A program made the translations under genes and the position numbers. From positions 62,001-126,000 of the forward strand of contig NZ_CP045423.1 in the NCBI RefSeq assembly GCF_009363855.1: a DNA stretch of 64,000 nucleotides. The letters are read 5' to 3'. This document shows, one piece after another, positions 10,070 to 23,202 of the stretch. The notes below the pieces were generated by a model. That model was not told the DNA's origin. It searched no databases and worked only from the letters and a program-made list of their open reading frames with translations. How positions within the stretch are numbered: position 1 is the first letter of the stretch; the number at the start of each line of letters is the position of its first letter. The DNA is from Microvirga thermotolerans. GTDB lineage: Bacteria; Pseudomonadota; Alphaproteobacteria; Rhizobiales; Beijerinckiaceae.

Positions 10070-10921
10070 TCAACCCTTGATCCCGCCGGAGGTCAGGCCG
10101 GACACGACGCGCTCCTGGAAGATCACGATCAGGACCGCGACGGGCACGATGCCGACGACGAGCGCGGCGGAAATCACCGGCCAGGGGAAGGCGAACTCGC
10201 CCTGATAGAGCGTGATTCCGACGGGGAGCGTCCGCAGCATGGGGTTGGAATTGAACGACAGGGCCAGCAGGAACTCGTCCCACGCATTGACGAAGGCGAG
10301 AATGCCCGCCGTGAAGACGCCCGGCGCCGAGAGCGGAACGACGATCTTGAACAGCGCGCCGATGCGCGTGCAGCCGTCGATCATCGCCGAGTTCTCCAGG
10401 TCCCGGGGAATGCCCTCGAAGAACGAGACCAGGATGAGCGTGCACACGGGCAGGCTGAGGACCGTGTAGGGCAGGATGAGGGCCACCCAGGTGTTGAGAA
10501 GCCCGAGCGCCCGCATGATCTCGAAGAGGGGGACGAGCAGGGTGACCAGGGGAAACGTGGACACGGCGATGATCGCCGACAGGATGAGGTCCCGCCCGCG
10601 GATCTGGAGCCGGGCCAGGGCATAGGCCGCCAGCACGGACACGAAGAGCGTCAGCGCTGTGGAGAGGATCGCCACCATGAAGCTGTTGAACAGGAACAGG
10701 ATCAGGGGCTGGTCCGTGAAGGCGCGCAGATAGTTCGCGAGGGTCGGCGCATGCGGCAGCCAGGTGATCGGCTTGGCGGTCAGTTCCGTCTCGGTCTTGA
10801 GCGACGTGAACAGGATCCAGAGGGCCGGGAACATCCCGTTCACGACCAGGATGAAGCCGATCAGGATGCGCAGCGGCTTGCCGGAAAGGAACGAGCGGTT
10901 GTCGGGCGTGTCGCGGTTCAT
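10070..10921 (-). CDS. ABC sugar transporter inner-membrane subunit, MalG type
   Basis: A 283-residue permease with six predicted membrane helices. The cytoplasmic EAA loop reads IPRDLENSAMIDGCTRIGALF, a variant of the EAAxxDGA motif that docks on the ATPase. I chose ATG 10921 because the open frame above it runs through the other permease gene. It should form the SQ or SQ-glycoside channel with the next permease, the binding protein and the ATPase of the same operon. Confidence 0.88.
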   Translation of the reverse strand: MNRDTPDNRSFLSGKPLRILIGFILVVNGMFPALWILFTSLKTETELTAKPITWLPHAPTLANYLRAFTDQPLILFLFNSFMVAILSTALTLFVSVLAAYALARLQIRGRDLILSAIIAVSTFPLVTLLVPLFEIMRALGLLNTWVALILPYTVLSLPVCTLILVSFFEGIPRDLENSAMIDGCTRIGALFKIVVPLSAPGVFTAGILAFVNAWDEFLLALSFNSNPMLRTLPVGITLYQGEFAFPWPVISAALVVGIVPVAVLIVIFQERVVSGLTSGGIKG

Positions 10922-10926
10922 GGCTG

Positions 10927-11865
10927 TCACCCCTTGGCCCGGATCATGCGCAGGTAGACCGCCGTCACGGCCATGGAGAGGGCGAACATGACGACCGCGA
11001 GCGCCGAGCCGTAGCCGAGATCGAGGAAGTCGACGGTGTTCTGGTGGATGTACATCGCGAGCGTCGCGGTGGAGGTGCCCGGGCCGCCGCGCGTCATCGT
11101 GAAGGGAATGTCGAAGGTCTGCAGCGCGGTGATGGTGCGGAAGATCAGCGCGACGACGATCGACGGCTTGAGCAGTGGCAGCGTGATCTCGAAGAACTGC
11201 CGGAAGCGCCCCGCCCCGTCCACTTCGGCCGCCTCGTAGAGCGAGTGCGGAATCGTCTGGAGCCCCGCGAGGATGATGAGCGCCATGAAGGACGACGTCT
11301 TCCAGACGATCGTCAGGCAGATCGCCGCGAAGGCCCAGCTTGCGGAGTTGAACCAGATCACCCCTTCGAAGCCGAGCCGGCGGAACACGTCGTTCACGAC
11401 GCCGTACTCGGAATGGAAGAACCATGCGAAGATGAGGCCTGCGAAGGAGAGCGGCAGGGCCCATGGAATGAGGAGGGAGAGGCGAACCGGCCATTTCACC
11501 TTGAACGGCAGGTTCGCCATCAGGGCAAGCGCCATGCCGACGAGCAGCGCCCCCGGGACGGTGATGAGCGTGATGAGAACCGTGTTCCAGGTCGTTTCCC
11601 AGAAGACCGGGTCCTCCAGCATGAGGGTGTAGTTCTCGATCCCCGCGAACGTCGCGGGCGCGCCGGACGTCAGCGAGAGGTTGTGGAAGCTCGTCCAGAC
11701 GAGCCGGCAGACCGGATAGACGATGATGAGCGCCAGCAGGAGCGCCGCCGGCATGAGAAGCAGGACGGCCAGGGTGCGCTCGCTCGGGTCGAGGAAGCGG
11801 ACCCATCGCTTGGTCGCGTTCTCGTCCTGCCTTGCTGCCAGGGTTGTTTCGCCGGCGATTGCCAT
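10927..11865 (-). CDS. ABC sugar transporter inner-membrane subunit, MalF/UgpA type
   Basis: A 312-residue permease with a long cytoplasmic N terminus (about 30 residues), six membrane segments and the EAA loop [17 protein letters not shown] near residue 220. It is the partner of the MalG-type subunit five bases downstream. The gap to the binding-protein gene is 73 bases. Together they form a CUT1-type importer; related importers in sulfoquinovose loci of Agrobacterium and Rhizobium bind sulfoquinovosyl glycerol. Confidence 0.88.
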   Translation of the reverse strand: MAIAGETTLAARQDENATKRWVRFLDPSERTLAVLLLMPAALLLALIIVYPVCRLVWTSFHNLSLTSGAPATFAGIENYTLMLEDPVFWETTWNTVLITLITVPGALLVGMALALMANLPFKVKWPVRLSLLIPWALPLSFAGLIFAWFFHSEYGVVNDVFRRLGFEGVIWFNSASWAFAAICLTIVWKTSSFMALIILAGLQTIPHSLYEAAEVDGAGRFRQFFEITLPLLKPSIVVALIFRTITALQTFDIPFTMTRGGPGTSTATLAMYIHQNTVDFLDLGYGSALAVVMFALSMAVTAVYLRMIRAKG

Positions 11866-11938
11866 CGTCTTTGTCCTGTCGGTTTGCAGCGTCGGATGGG
11901 CGCCTGCCGGGCGCCCATCCGATGGCTCCCCTGCGCCG

Positions 11939-14333
<2,395 letters not shown>

Positions 14334-14431
14334 GCTCCCTCCCTGTTACTGTGCGGCCCGAGCCTCCGGGAGCGCCGGCGCTCATGCCCCTTCCCGTCCG
14401 GAAGCCGCAGTCTTCCAGGCGAGGAGCGCTC

Positions 14432-14460
14432 ATCATAGCGCTACGATGAGAACTTCACAA
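14432..14460 (-). promoter_or_regulatory. Predicted sigma70 promoter of the SQ operon with LacI operator
   Basis: On the minus strand a -35 box TTGTGA (plus 14455-14460) is followed after exactly 17 bases by a -10 box TATGAT (plus 14432-14437). The near-palindrome CATCATAGCGCTACGATG (14431-14448) covers the -10 box and half of the spacer. The same core recurs in front of the divergent lacI-type gene. A repressor bound here would block RNA polymerase directly, as expected for SQ-inducible expression. Confidence 0.7.
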
Positions 14461-14530
14461 GCGGGGTCCGGCGACAATGTCGGGCCCGACCGAAAGCGGT
14501 CGGAAACCGCTCAAAACGGCCTTTTCCGCT

Positions 14531-14558
14531 TTGATCGTGGTCGTGAGTGCCCTATAGT
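14531..14558 (+). promoter_or_regulatory. Predicted promoter of the LacI-type regulator gene
   Basis: TTGATC (14531-14536) and TATAGT (14553-14558) are separated by 16 bases and lie just upstream of the second operator. With a start point near 14565, the operator at 14575 falls at about +10, a position suited to autorepression. Confidence 0.5.
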
Positions 14559-14574
14559 GACAACATCATCTTCA

Positions 14575-14588
14575 TCGTAGCGCTACGA
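14575..14588. promoter_or_regulatory. Second LacI-family operator, perfect palindrome
   Basis: TCGTAGCGCTACGA is a perfect 14-base dyad centred on CGCG-free GCGC, typical of LacI-family operators. It matches the first operator (TCATAGCGCTACGA at 14433-14446) at 13 of 14 bases. The centres are 142 bases apart, so DNA looping between them is possible. Confidence 0.7.
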
Positions 14589-14599
14589 AGTGGGAGCCG

Positions 14600-15658
14600 A
14601 TGGACGCAGACAGCAGCAGCTTGCCGAACCGCAGCGTTCGGAGGCGTCGCAAGATGCAGCGGGTCACGATGATGGACGTGGCCAAGCTCGCTCGCGTCTC
14701 CCCCTCCACGGTCTCGCTCTACCTTCGCAGGCCTTCGGCCGTCTCCCCTTCGGCAGGGCAGGAGATCGACCGCGCCATCTCCACGCTGGGCTATGTCCCG
14801 AACCTCGTGGCGGGCGGCCTCGCGGCGGCCTCCTCGAAGGTCGTCAGCATCATCGTCCCCTCGATCCGCAATGCCTTCTTCGCCGAGACGGTCTCCGCCC
14901 TCCAGTCGGAGCTGGCCGCGGACGGCCTCCAGGTCCTTCTCGGCCACAGCGAGTATGCGGAGGACCAGGAGGAGGCTCTGGTGCGCACCGCCCTGTCATG
15001 GGCGCCGGCCGCCATCGTCCTGACCGGACTGTCCCACAGCGCAGGAACCCGGAAGCTCCTGCAGGCGAGCGGCATCCCCGTCGTCGAGATGTGGGAGCTC
15101 GGCGGGAAGCCGATCGACATGGCGGTGGGCTTCTCGCACCCGCAGGTCGGCGCGACGGCGGCCAGGCACCTCCTCTCGAAGGGGCGGCGCTCTCTCGCCT
15201 TTCTCGGCGCGCGCATGCAGGAGGATCACCGGGCCGAGAAACGTGCGAGCGGCTTTGCCGAGGCGGCCCGGGCGGGGGGCGTCTCGGCCTGCGAGGTCCT
15301 CAATCACCCCGGCGCGGCGACGGTGGAGGCCGGATCCCTCCTGTTGAACCGCGCCCTCCAGCAGGTTTCCGGCCTCGATGGAATCGCCTGCTCCAACGAC
15401 CTCATCGCCCTGGGCGCCCTCTTCGAATGCCAGCGGCAGGGCATCGCGGTGCCGGACGAGATCGCCGTGATGGGCTTCGGCGACCTCAGCTTCAGCGCCT
15501 CGTGCATCCCCTCCCTGACGACCATCCGCCCCTCCGGGGAACTGATCGGCAAGGAGGTCGCCCGGCTGATCCTCGGCAGCATCCACGGCGAGCGGCCCGA
15601 AGGAGCCTCCCGCATCGTCGACACCGGCCACGTCCTGATCGAGCGGAAAAGCTCGTAG
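14600..15658 (+). CDS. LacI-family transcriptional regulator of the SQ operon
   Basis: A 352-residue LacI/GalR protein. The DNA-binding HTH is MMDVAKLARVSPSTVSLYL (about residues 22-40), followed by the hinge helix LGYVPNLVAGGLA and a periplasmic-binding-protein-like effector domain. I chose ATG 14600, preceded by GGGAG; ATG 14654 (MQRVTMMDV) is a possible shorter start. It is divergent from the eleven-gene operon, and both promoters carry a matching operator. It is probably a repressor released by SQ, an SQ glycoside or a pathway intermediate. Confidence 0.88.
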   Translation: MDADSSSLPNRSVRRRRKMQRVTMMDVAKLARVSPSTVSLYLRRPSAVSPSAGQEIDRAISTLGYVPNLVAGGLAAASSKVVSIIVPSIRNAFFAETVSALQSELAADGLQVLLGHSEYAEDQEEALVRTALSWAPAAIVLTGLSHSAGTRKLLQASGIPVVEMWELGGKPIDMAVGFSHPQVGATAARHLLSKGRRSLAFLGARMQEDHRAEKRASGFAEAARAGGVSACEVLNHPGAATVEAGSLLLNRALQQVSGLDGIACSNDLIALGALFECQRQGIAVPDEIAVMGFGDLSFSASCIPSLTTIRPSGELIGKEVARLILGSIHGERPEGASRIVDTGHVLIERKSS

Positions 15659-15698
15659 AGAAGGCTCGGCAGGGGCGGGAACGGGGCCTCCCGTCCGC

Positions 15699-15716
15699 AA
15701 CCGGCATCGGCCGGTT
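15699..15716 (+). terminator. Short hairpin after the lacI-type gene
   Basis: AACCGGC (15699-15705) and GCCGGTT (15710-15716) form a 7-base stem with an ATCG loop, 40 bases after the stop. The following bases (ACAATTT) are only weakly U-rich, so termination efficiency is uncertain. Confidence 0.4.
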
Positions 15717-15721
15717 ACAAT

Positions 15722-15741
15722 TTGTCGCCGAATGCCGACAA
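15722..15741. promoter_or_regulatory. Inverted repeat TTGTCG-N8-CGACAA
   Basis: Six-base arms TTGTCG and CGACAA separated by eight bases, 80 bases before the Crp/Fnr gene. The spacing is too wide for a classic FNR box (TTGAT-N4-ATCAA). It may be the operator of another regulator or an autoregulatory site. Confidence 0.35.
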
Positions 15742-15820
15742 GGGGTGCCATTCCATCATACGTCGATGACATTGGCCTGCTTCACTGGGGATATTGCCAT
15801 TCCGAGCCGGAGCATAAGCC

Positions 15821-16606
15821 ATGCCTTCCCTTCGCACGGTCCCCTCGGCGCACAGACCGGCGCCAAGGCCCGTCGCGCCCCTGCCTGCCCCTCCGCCCGT
15901 GCCGCCGGCTCTGGAGGACCTGTTTTCCCTTCAGCCCATCGAGAGCTCCGCGGCAGGCACCGCCCTCTTCTGGGAAGAGGACGCGGCGGACCATGCCTTC
16001 CAGATCCTGGAGGGATGCCTGCGGCTCTACAGCATCCTGCCCGACGGGCGGCGGGCGATCACGGGCTTCGCATTCTCCGGCGAGATTCTGGGCCTCTCGT
16101 TCCGCGGCGCCTATCCCTACACCGCCGAGGCCATAACGGGCGTGCGCTTCCGCCGCCTGGGCCAGGGCCGGCTTGCCGCCGCAGGCGGCTCGGACGTCGT
16201 GCGCCCCCAGCTCCTCGCCAGGATCTACGACGAGATCTGCGCGGCGCAGCGTCTCGTCGTCATTCTGGGGCAGCTCAACGCAGAGGAGAGGGTGGCCAGC
16301 TTTCTGCTGTCGGCCGCCGTCCGCACCGGCGCCGACCGGGCGAACCCGGTGGCCATCGAGCTTCCCATGAGCCGCCTGGACGTGGCGGACCACCTCGGCC
16401 TGACGATCGAAACCGTATGCCGGGTGTTTTCCAAGCTGAAGCGGGACGGACTGCTCAGGACCGAGGGACGGCACAGGGTGCTGCTGCCCTGCATCCAGGC
16501 GCTGCGGGTGCTCGCGGGCGAGGAGAGCGGCACCACGCCTTCGCAGCCGAACGTGTCGGTTCGGCATGCGGCGGTCTGGCCGCAGCGGCCGGTCTTCGTA
16601 TCCTGA
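15821..16606 (+). CDS. Crp/Fnr-family transcriptional regulator, FixK/FnrN-like
   Basis: A 261-residue regulator with a Pro-rich start, a cyclic-nucleotide-binding-like beta roll (about residues 35-140), a dimer helix and a winged HTH (SRLDVADHLGLTIETVCRVF, about residues 185-204). The recognition helix reads ETVCR where FNR and FixK have ExxSR, so TTGAT-like half-sites are probable. The N-terminal cysteine cluster that binds 4Fe-4S in FNR is absent, making it FixK-like: controlled by expression or another signal rather than by sensing O2 itself. The next gene encodes a FixL-like kinase, which supports a low-oxygen circuit. The unusual Cys in the recognition helix recalls the redox-sensitive Cys of FixK2, but the position is different. 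Confidence 0.8.
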   Translation: MPSLRTVPSAHRPAPRPVAPLPAPPPVPPALEDLFSLQPIESSAAGTALFWEEDAADHAFQILEGCLRLYSILPDGRRAITGFAFSGEILGLSFRGAYPYTAEAITGVRFRRLGQGRLAAAGGSDVVRPQLLARIYDEICAAQRLVVILGQLNAEERVASFLLSAAVRTGADRANPVAIELPMSRLDVADHLGLTIETVCRVFSKLKRDGLLRTEGRHRVLLPCIQALRVLAGEESGTTPSQPNVSVRHAAVWPQRPVFVS

Positions 16607-16742
16607 TATGGCGACCGGCGGGCAGCCGCCTGGCGGTGCCCGATCCGGCAATGTCGGGACAACCCTCCTAAACGAGCGGCCTCGTCGCGCCGCCGGGAAG
16701 CGGCCGCGAAAAATCCTGAAGCCCGATGCGCATTATTGATGT

Positions 16743-16754
16743 ATGATGCATCAT
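16743..16754. promoter_or_regulatory. Perfect palindrome before the hybrid kinase gene
   Basis: ATGATGCATCAT is a perfect 12-base dyad 20 bases before the start codon, in the only AT-rich patch of this intergenic gap. A protein bound here would overlap the ribosome site or promoter of the kinase gene. Confidence 0.3.
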
Positions 16755-16774
16755 GCTGAGGACTTGAGTGCATT

Positions 16775-19582
<2,808 letters not shown>

Positions 19583-19712
19583 ACAGGTCCCGGACCCGAC
19601 CCGGTTGCCGCTCCCGGCAGGAGGCCGGCTGCGCCATGCCGGCGCCGCTTTAAAGCCAGGATTGTGGGTTCTGATGGACGCGCCCATGAGGCCGTTTCGG
19701 GAGACGCTCTCC

Positions 19713-20039
19713 ATGACCCTTTTCAGCGACCGTGAACATGCATTCGAGGAGATGTTCGCCCACGATCAGGAGGCGCGCTTCAGGGCGCTGGCGCGCCGCA
19801 ACAGGATGCTCGGAGAATGGGCGGCCGAACGACTCGGCCTCAAGGGGGACCAGGCGGCCGCCTACAGGAACGAGATCGGCCGGAGCGTCGTCGCCTCCGT
19901 CGTCGACGAAAGCCTCGTCAAGCGGATCGCCGGGGATTTCGAGGCCTTCGGCCTTGCCATTGCGCCGGAGCAGATCCGCGAGAAGATGGCCGAACTGATG
20001 ACGGCCGCGACGGAACAGGTCCGCGCGACCCCCTGGTAG
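19713..20039 (+). CDS. DUF1476 protein, ATP synthase zeta-subunit-like inhibitor
   Basis: A 108-residue all-helical protein matching DUF1476, the family of the alphaproteobacterial F1F0-ATPase zeta subunit. The conserved start is FSDREHAFEEMFAHDQEARF and the central stretch is ARRNRMLGEWAAERLGL. Zeta inserts its N terminus into F1 and blocks ATP hydrolysis when the proton gradient falls. I chose ATG 19713 because the family starts here; the open frame above it overlaps the kinase gene. An orphan ATP synthase epsilon gene lies 0.5 kb downstream on the other strand, so both known F1 inhibitor types sit together here. Confidence 0.82.
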   Translation: MTLFSDREHAFEEMFAHDQEARFRALARRNRMLGEWAAERLGLKGDQAAAYRNEIGRSVVASVVDESLVKRIAGDFEAFGLAIAPEQIREKMAELMTAATEQVRATPW

Positions 20040-20126
20040 GAAGCGGCCGCTCCGCCACCGTCACGCTCCGGCGGGGCACGGACCGTCCCGTGCCTTGCGT
20101 CGATCCGCAGGCGATCGCTGCAGCCG

Positions 20127-20486
20127 TCAGCGCTCAGAGTTCGACGGTTCCTTCGAACCCTCGCGCCCCAGCTCTCCGTCGATGCTCCTCATGTAGATCG
20201 CCATCACCCTGCTCACCTGCGAGGAATAGTCTCGGACGCACTCCCCGAGCCAGCGGGCCTGGATGTCCGCGGTCCGGGCGGGATCGCGGCTGCTCTGCAG
20301 ATCGCGAATAAGATCCCGATCCTTCTCCAGACGCTTCGACATGAACGCGACGAACTCTCTCTGGCACTCTGCCGTCGCGCTCAGCCAGGCTTCCAGGCCG
20401 TTCGCAAGAACGGGACCGTTCCCGCCCGGGAACGGCAGGCCGGACAGGGTAAAGGTGTGCGATGCGGATTTGTTCACGGTCGGCAT
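20127..20486 (-). CDS. Phasin-like small helical protein
   Basis: A 119-residue protein with long amphipathic helices (about residues 30-100). Motifs such as WLSATAECQREFVAFMSKRLEKD and the ARWLGECVRDYSSQVSRVM stretch recall phasin-family proteins, which coat polyhydroxyalkanoate granules. It is the last gene of a run with ppk2 and atpC, 22 bases after the latter. The DUF3141 PHA-synthase-like gene in the same region fits a PHA link. I am not certain of the family. Confidence 0.55.
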   Translation of the reverse strand: MPTVNKSASHTFTLSGLPFPGGNGPVLANGLEAWLSATAECQREFVAFMSKRLEKDRDLIRDLQSSRDPARTADIQARWLGECVRDYSSQVSRVMAIYMRSIDGELGREGSKEPSNSER

Positions 20487-20508
20487 GATCGTCGTCCTTT
20501 CCGTCGAA

Positions 20509-20910
20509 TCAAAACGAGAGCGTTGCTTTCACCTGCTGCAGGCGGGCGATGGCGGCATCGGCGTTCCGTCGAGCGGCATCGTCCCGCGTTGCCTCGCGGA
20601 TGGTTTCCATGCGCACGATTTCCTCCTCGAGGCTCTCGCGCGAGAGTTCCTCGGGCGGCAGGGCGCGTTCCGCCAGAATGGTCACGCTTCCGCCGGTGAC
20701 CTCCGCGATGCCGCCGCGCACGAAGGCGCGGTGTCCATGCCCCTGCACGTCGGTGACGACGATGATTCCCGGCTGGAGCGCGACGATGGCCGGTTCATGG
20801 CCCGACATCACCGTCATGTCGCCCTCCGACCCCGGCATCATCACCGCCCGGACCGCGCCGGAGAAGAGAATCCGCTCCGGGGACACCAGTTCGAACAGGA
20901 TATCGGCCAT
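20509..20910 (-). CDS. atpC: Orphan F1F0 ATP synthase epsilon subunit
   Basis: A 133-residue epsilon subunit. The N-terminal ten-stranded beta sandwich (about residues 1-85) contains FELVSPERILFSG, the PGSEGDMTVMSGHEP motif and FVRGGIAEV; a C-terminal helical hairpin (90-133) follows. In F1F0 this subunit sits on the rotor and can inhibit ATP hydrolysis. None of the other ATP synthase genes are nearby: the neighbours are ppk2 (27 bases upstream) and a phasin-like gene. It may be a second copy that replaces the housekeeping epsilon under stress. Confidence 0.88.
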   Translation of the reverse strand: MADILFELVSPERILFSGAVRAVMMPGSEGDMTVMSGHEPAIVALQPGIIVVTDVQGHGHRAFVRGGIAEVTGGSVTILAERALPPEELSRESLEEEIVRMETIREATRDDAARRNADAAIARLQQVKATLSF

Positions 20911-20937
20911 GTCGTCTCCTCCAGAGGTTCCGCGCCA

Positions 20938-21780
20938 TCAGTAGAGTTGCGGCACGACGTTGGCGGCAGGCAGGATCTCGTCCGCTCCCTTCGGCCGCGG
21001 CTCCGCCTTCGGGATGCGCGGCAGGTCGACGCGCACCTTCTCGTAAGGAATCCTGCCGAGCATGTGGGCGATCAGGTTCAGCCGAGCCCGCCGCTTGTCG
21101 TCGGCAGGGACGATGAACCAGGGGCAGTCCGGCGTATCGGTGCCGCGCAGCATGTCCTGGTAGGCGAGAGTGTAGTCCCACCACCGGCGCACGGACTCGG
21201 TGTCCATCGGGCTGAGCTTCCAGTGCTTGACCGGATTGTCGATCCGGTCGGCGAAGCGGCGGCGCTGCTCGTCCTGGCTCACGTCCAGGAAGTACTTGAG
21301 GAGGATGAAACCGTTGTTCACGAGTTCGCGCTCCACGGCCGGGGCGAGATGCATGAAGCGCTCGTACTCCTTTTTCGTGCAGAACCCCATGACCCGCTCC
21401 ACGCCCGCGCGGTTGTACCAGGAGCGGTCGAACAGGACGACTTCCCCGGCCGCCGGAAACTGGGCGATGTACCGCTGCATGTAGAGCTGGCTCCTCTCGC
21501 GCTCGGTCGGCGCCGGGAGCGCCACATGCCGGAAGACCCGCGGGCTGACGCGCTGCGTGATGCGGCTGATCACGCCTCCCTTGCCGGCCGTGTCGCGTCC
21601 TTCGAAGACCACGATGATCCGGGCTCCCGTGGCCTTCACCCATGCCTGCAGGCGAACGAGTTCGATCTGGAGCCGCTCCAGTTCCTCCTCGAAATCCTTG
21701 CGCTTCATTCTTTGAAGCGGAGGAGCACCGTTGTCGTTCGTCGGATTGTCCTTCTCCCTGGCGGATTCTCTGCGACTCAT
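20938..21780 (-). CDS. ppk2: Polyphosphate kinase 2 family protein
   Basis: A 280-residue single-domain PPK2. Walker A is FEGRDTAGKGG, Walker B LFDRSWYNRAG, and the lid region contains RRRFADRIDNPVKHWKLS. This family uses polyphosphate to phosphorylate nucleoside diphosphates (class I: ADP to ATP or GDP to GTP). The ATG at 21780 follows AGGAGA with good spacing, so the longer frame upstream is rejected. It leads a three-gene unit with atpC and the phasin-like gene. ATP supply from stored polyphosphate when respiration stops fits the setting. Confidence 0.9.
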   Translation of the reverse strand: MSRRESAREKDNPTNDNGAPPLQRMKRKDFEEELERLQIELVRLQAWVKATGARIIVVFEGRDTAGKGGVISRITQRVSPRVFRHVALPAPTERERSQLYMQRYIAQFPAAGEVVLFDRSWYNRAGVERVMGFCTKKEYERFMHLAPAVERELVNNGFILLKYFLDVSQDEQRRRFADRIDNPVKHWKLSPMDTESVRRWWDYTLAYQDMLRGTDTPDCPWFIVPADDKRRARLNLIAHMLGRIPYEKVRVDLPRIPKAEPRPKGADEILPAANVVPQLY

Positions 21781-21843
21781 GTCAGTTCTCCTGTCGAGAA
21801 TCTCTCCTCTTCCATGTCTCTGCCGAGGCAATGGGATCCGAGA

Positions 21844-21857
21844 TTCTCATATGAGAA
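21844..21857. promoter_or_regulatory. Perfect palindrome TTCTCATATGAGAA upstream of ppk2
   Basis: A 14-base perfect dyad lies 64 bases before the ppk2 start and just past the stop of the CoA-transferase gene. It could be an operator for ppk2-atpC or a 3'-end hairpin of the preceding genes. Confidence 0.4.
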
Positions 21858-21865
21858 GGCCAGTC

Positions 21866-22549
21866 TCATGCCGCACTCTCCCTCGTGGAGACGTCGGGTC
21901 GAACAGCGGTTCGATGCAAATCATCCGGGACGATCAGCTCCGCGTCCGTCGCGGCAAGAACCTCCGCAACGCTGACACCTTCGGCAGTCTCCACCAAAGT
22001 TGCATGTCCGCCTGGAAACGCGATGACCGCTAGCTCTGTCACGACAAGATCGACAGGACGTATCGCTGTCAGCGGGAGCGAACAGCGTTTGACGATCTTC
22101 GATTTGCCTTTCGCGGTGTGCTGCATGGCCACCACAACACGTTTCGCACCTGAAACTAGATCCATGGCACCGCCCATACCTGGAATCATCTTTCCAGGGA
22201 TCGTCCAATTCGCGAGAAGGCCCTTCTGGTCCACCTGAAGTCCCCCGATCACCGTAAGGTCCAAATGCCCGCCCCGGATCAGGGCAAAAGAGAGCGCACT
22301 GTCGAAGGTTGCTGCGCCGGGGAGCGCCGTCACAGGCCTCCCGCCTGCGTCCGTCAGCCAGGGAACGGCCATTCCTTGCTCAGGAATGGGACCTGTTCCA
22401 ATCAGGCCGTTCTCAGACTGGAAGAGGACGTGGATCCCGGGAGGGACATAGTTTGCAACCAGTGTTGGGATACCGATGCCGAGGTTGACGAGCATTCCGT
22501 CGCGGAGTTCCTTGGCAATGCGTCTGGCAATGACTTCCTGCGGCTCCAT
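21866..22549 (-). CDS. 3-oxoacid CoA-transferase subunit B
   Basis: A 227-residue beta subunit of a family I CoA-transferase (AtoA/ScoB type). The catalytic Glu lies in FQSENGLIG; other conserved parts are NLGIGIPTLVANY and GKMIPGMGGAMDLV. It pairs with subunit A, whose stop lies four bases before the ATG at 22549, which follows AAGGTGAG. A start at 22582 would overlap subunit A and is less likely. It probably moves CoA between succinyl- or acetyl-CoA and acetoacetate or a similar acid. Base composition is lower in GC than the flanking genes. Confidence 0.88.
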   Translation of the reverse strand: MEPQEVIARRIAKELRDGMLVNLGIGIPTLVANYVPPGIHVLFQSENGLIGTGPIPEQGMAVPWLTDAGGRPVTALPGAATFDSALSFALIRGGHLDLTVIGGLQVDQKGLLANWTIPGKMIPGMGGAMDLVSGAKRVVVAMQHTAKGKSKIVKRCSLPLTAIRPVDLVVTELAVIAFPGGHATLVETAEGVSVAEVLAATDAELIVPDDLHRTAVRPDVSTRESAA

Positions 22550-22553
22550 GGTC

Positions 22554-23201
22554 TCACCTTCTTGCGATGAGGTAATCGACAATTGGCGCAGGCGTCATGA
22601 CATGGTCCGGAGCGATCACCCCAACCGGTACGATGTTGTCGACATGCGCCAGAACAATGTCTGCCGCCATTGCCATGATGGGATTGAAATTACGCGCTGT
22701 CAGTGCATAAGCGAGATTTCCCATGTAATCCGACATGAATGCACTGATGAGCGCAAAATCGGCATGAAGTGCGACTTCCAATAAATACTCCTGTCCCTCG
22801 ATGGCGATCTTCGTCTTGTTTTCCTCAACCACTGTGCCAACTCCGGTCTTGGTCAGAATGCCGCCGAGGCCGCAGCCGCCCGCGCGGATTCTCTCGACAA
22901 GCGTTCCCTGCGGGACAAGATCGACTTGAAGAGAGCCATCCAGCATCTTGCGTTGGGTTTCCGGGTTGAGGCCGATGTGGCTGACGACGGCTCTGCGGAC
23001 GAGATCCGCCCCAATAAGCTTCCCGACTCCGATGCCGGGCGAGGCCGTGTCATTTGCAACCACGGTCAAGTCCCGCTTCTGCTGCCGCACCAACTCGTCG
23101 ACCAAAGGCTCCGGTGTGCCGATTCCCATGAATCCTCCGATCATGAGCGTCGCCCCTGATGGGATCATGGCGCAGGCCTCTTCGAGCGGGATCGTTCTCA
23201 T
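22554..23201 (-). CDS. 3-oxoacid CoA-transferase subunit A
   Basis: A 215-residue alpha subunit of a family I CoA-transferase (AtoD/ScoA type), with ATLMIGGFMGIGTPEPLVDEL at the N terminus and the GAGGxGT-like region represented by GGCGLGGILTKTGVGT. It starts one base after the stop of the AI-2E family gene. A hand count of one line in this gene gives 52 percent GC and of another 57 percent, compared with 70 percent in a line of the adjacent transporter gene, so the pair may have been acquired separately. Confidence 0.88.
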   Translation of the reverse strand: MRTIPLEEACAMIPSGATLMIGGFMGIGTPEPLVDELVRQQKRDLTVVANDTASPGIGVGKLIGADLVRRAVVSHIGLNPETQRKMLDGSLQVDLVPQGTLVERIRAGGCGLGGILTKTGVGTVVEENKTKIAIEGQEYLLEVALHADFALISAFMSDYMGNLAYALTARNFNPIMAMAADIVLAHVDNIVPVGVIAPDHVMTPAPIVDYLIARR

Positions 23202-23202
23202 G

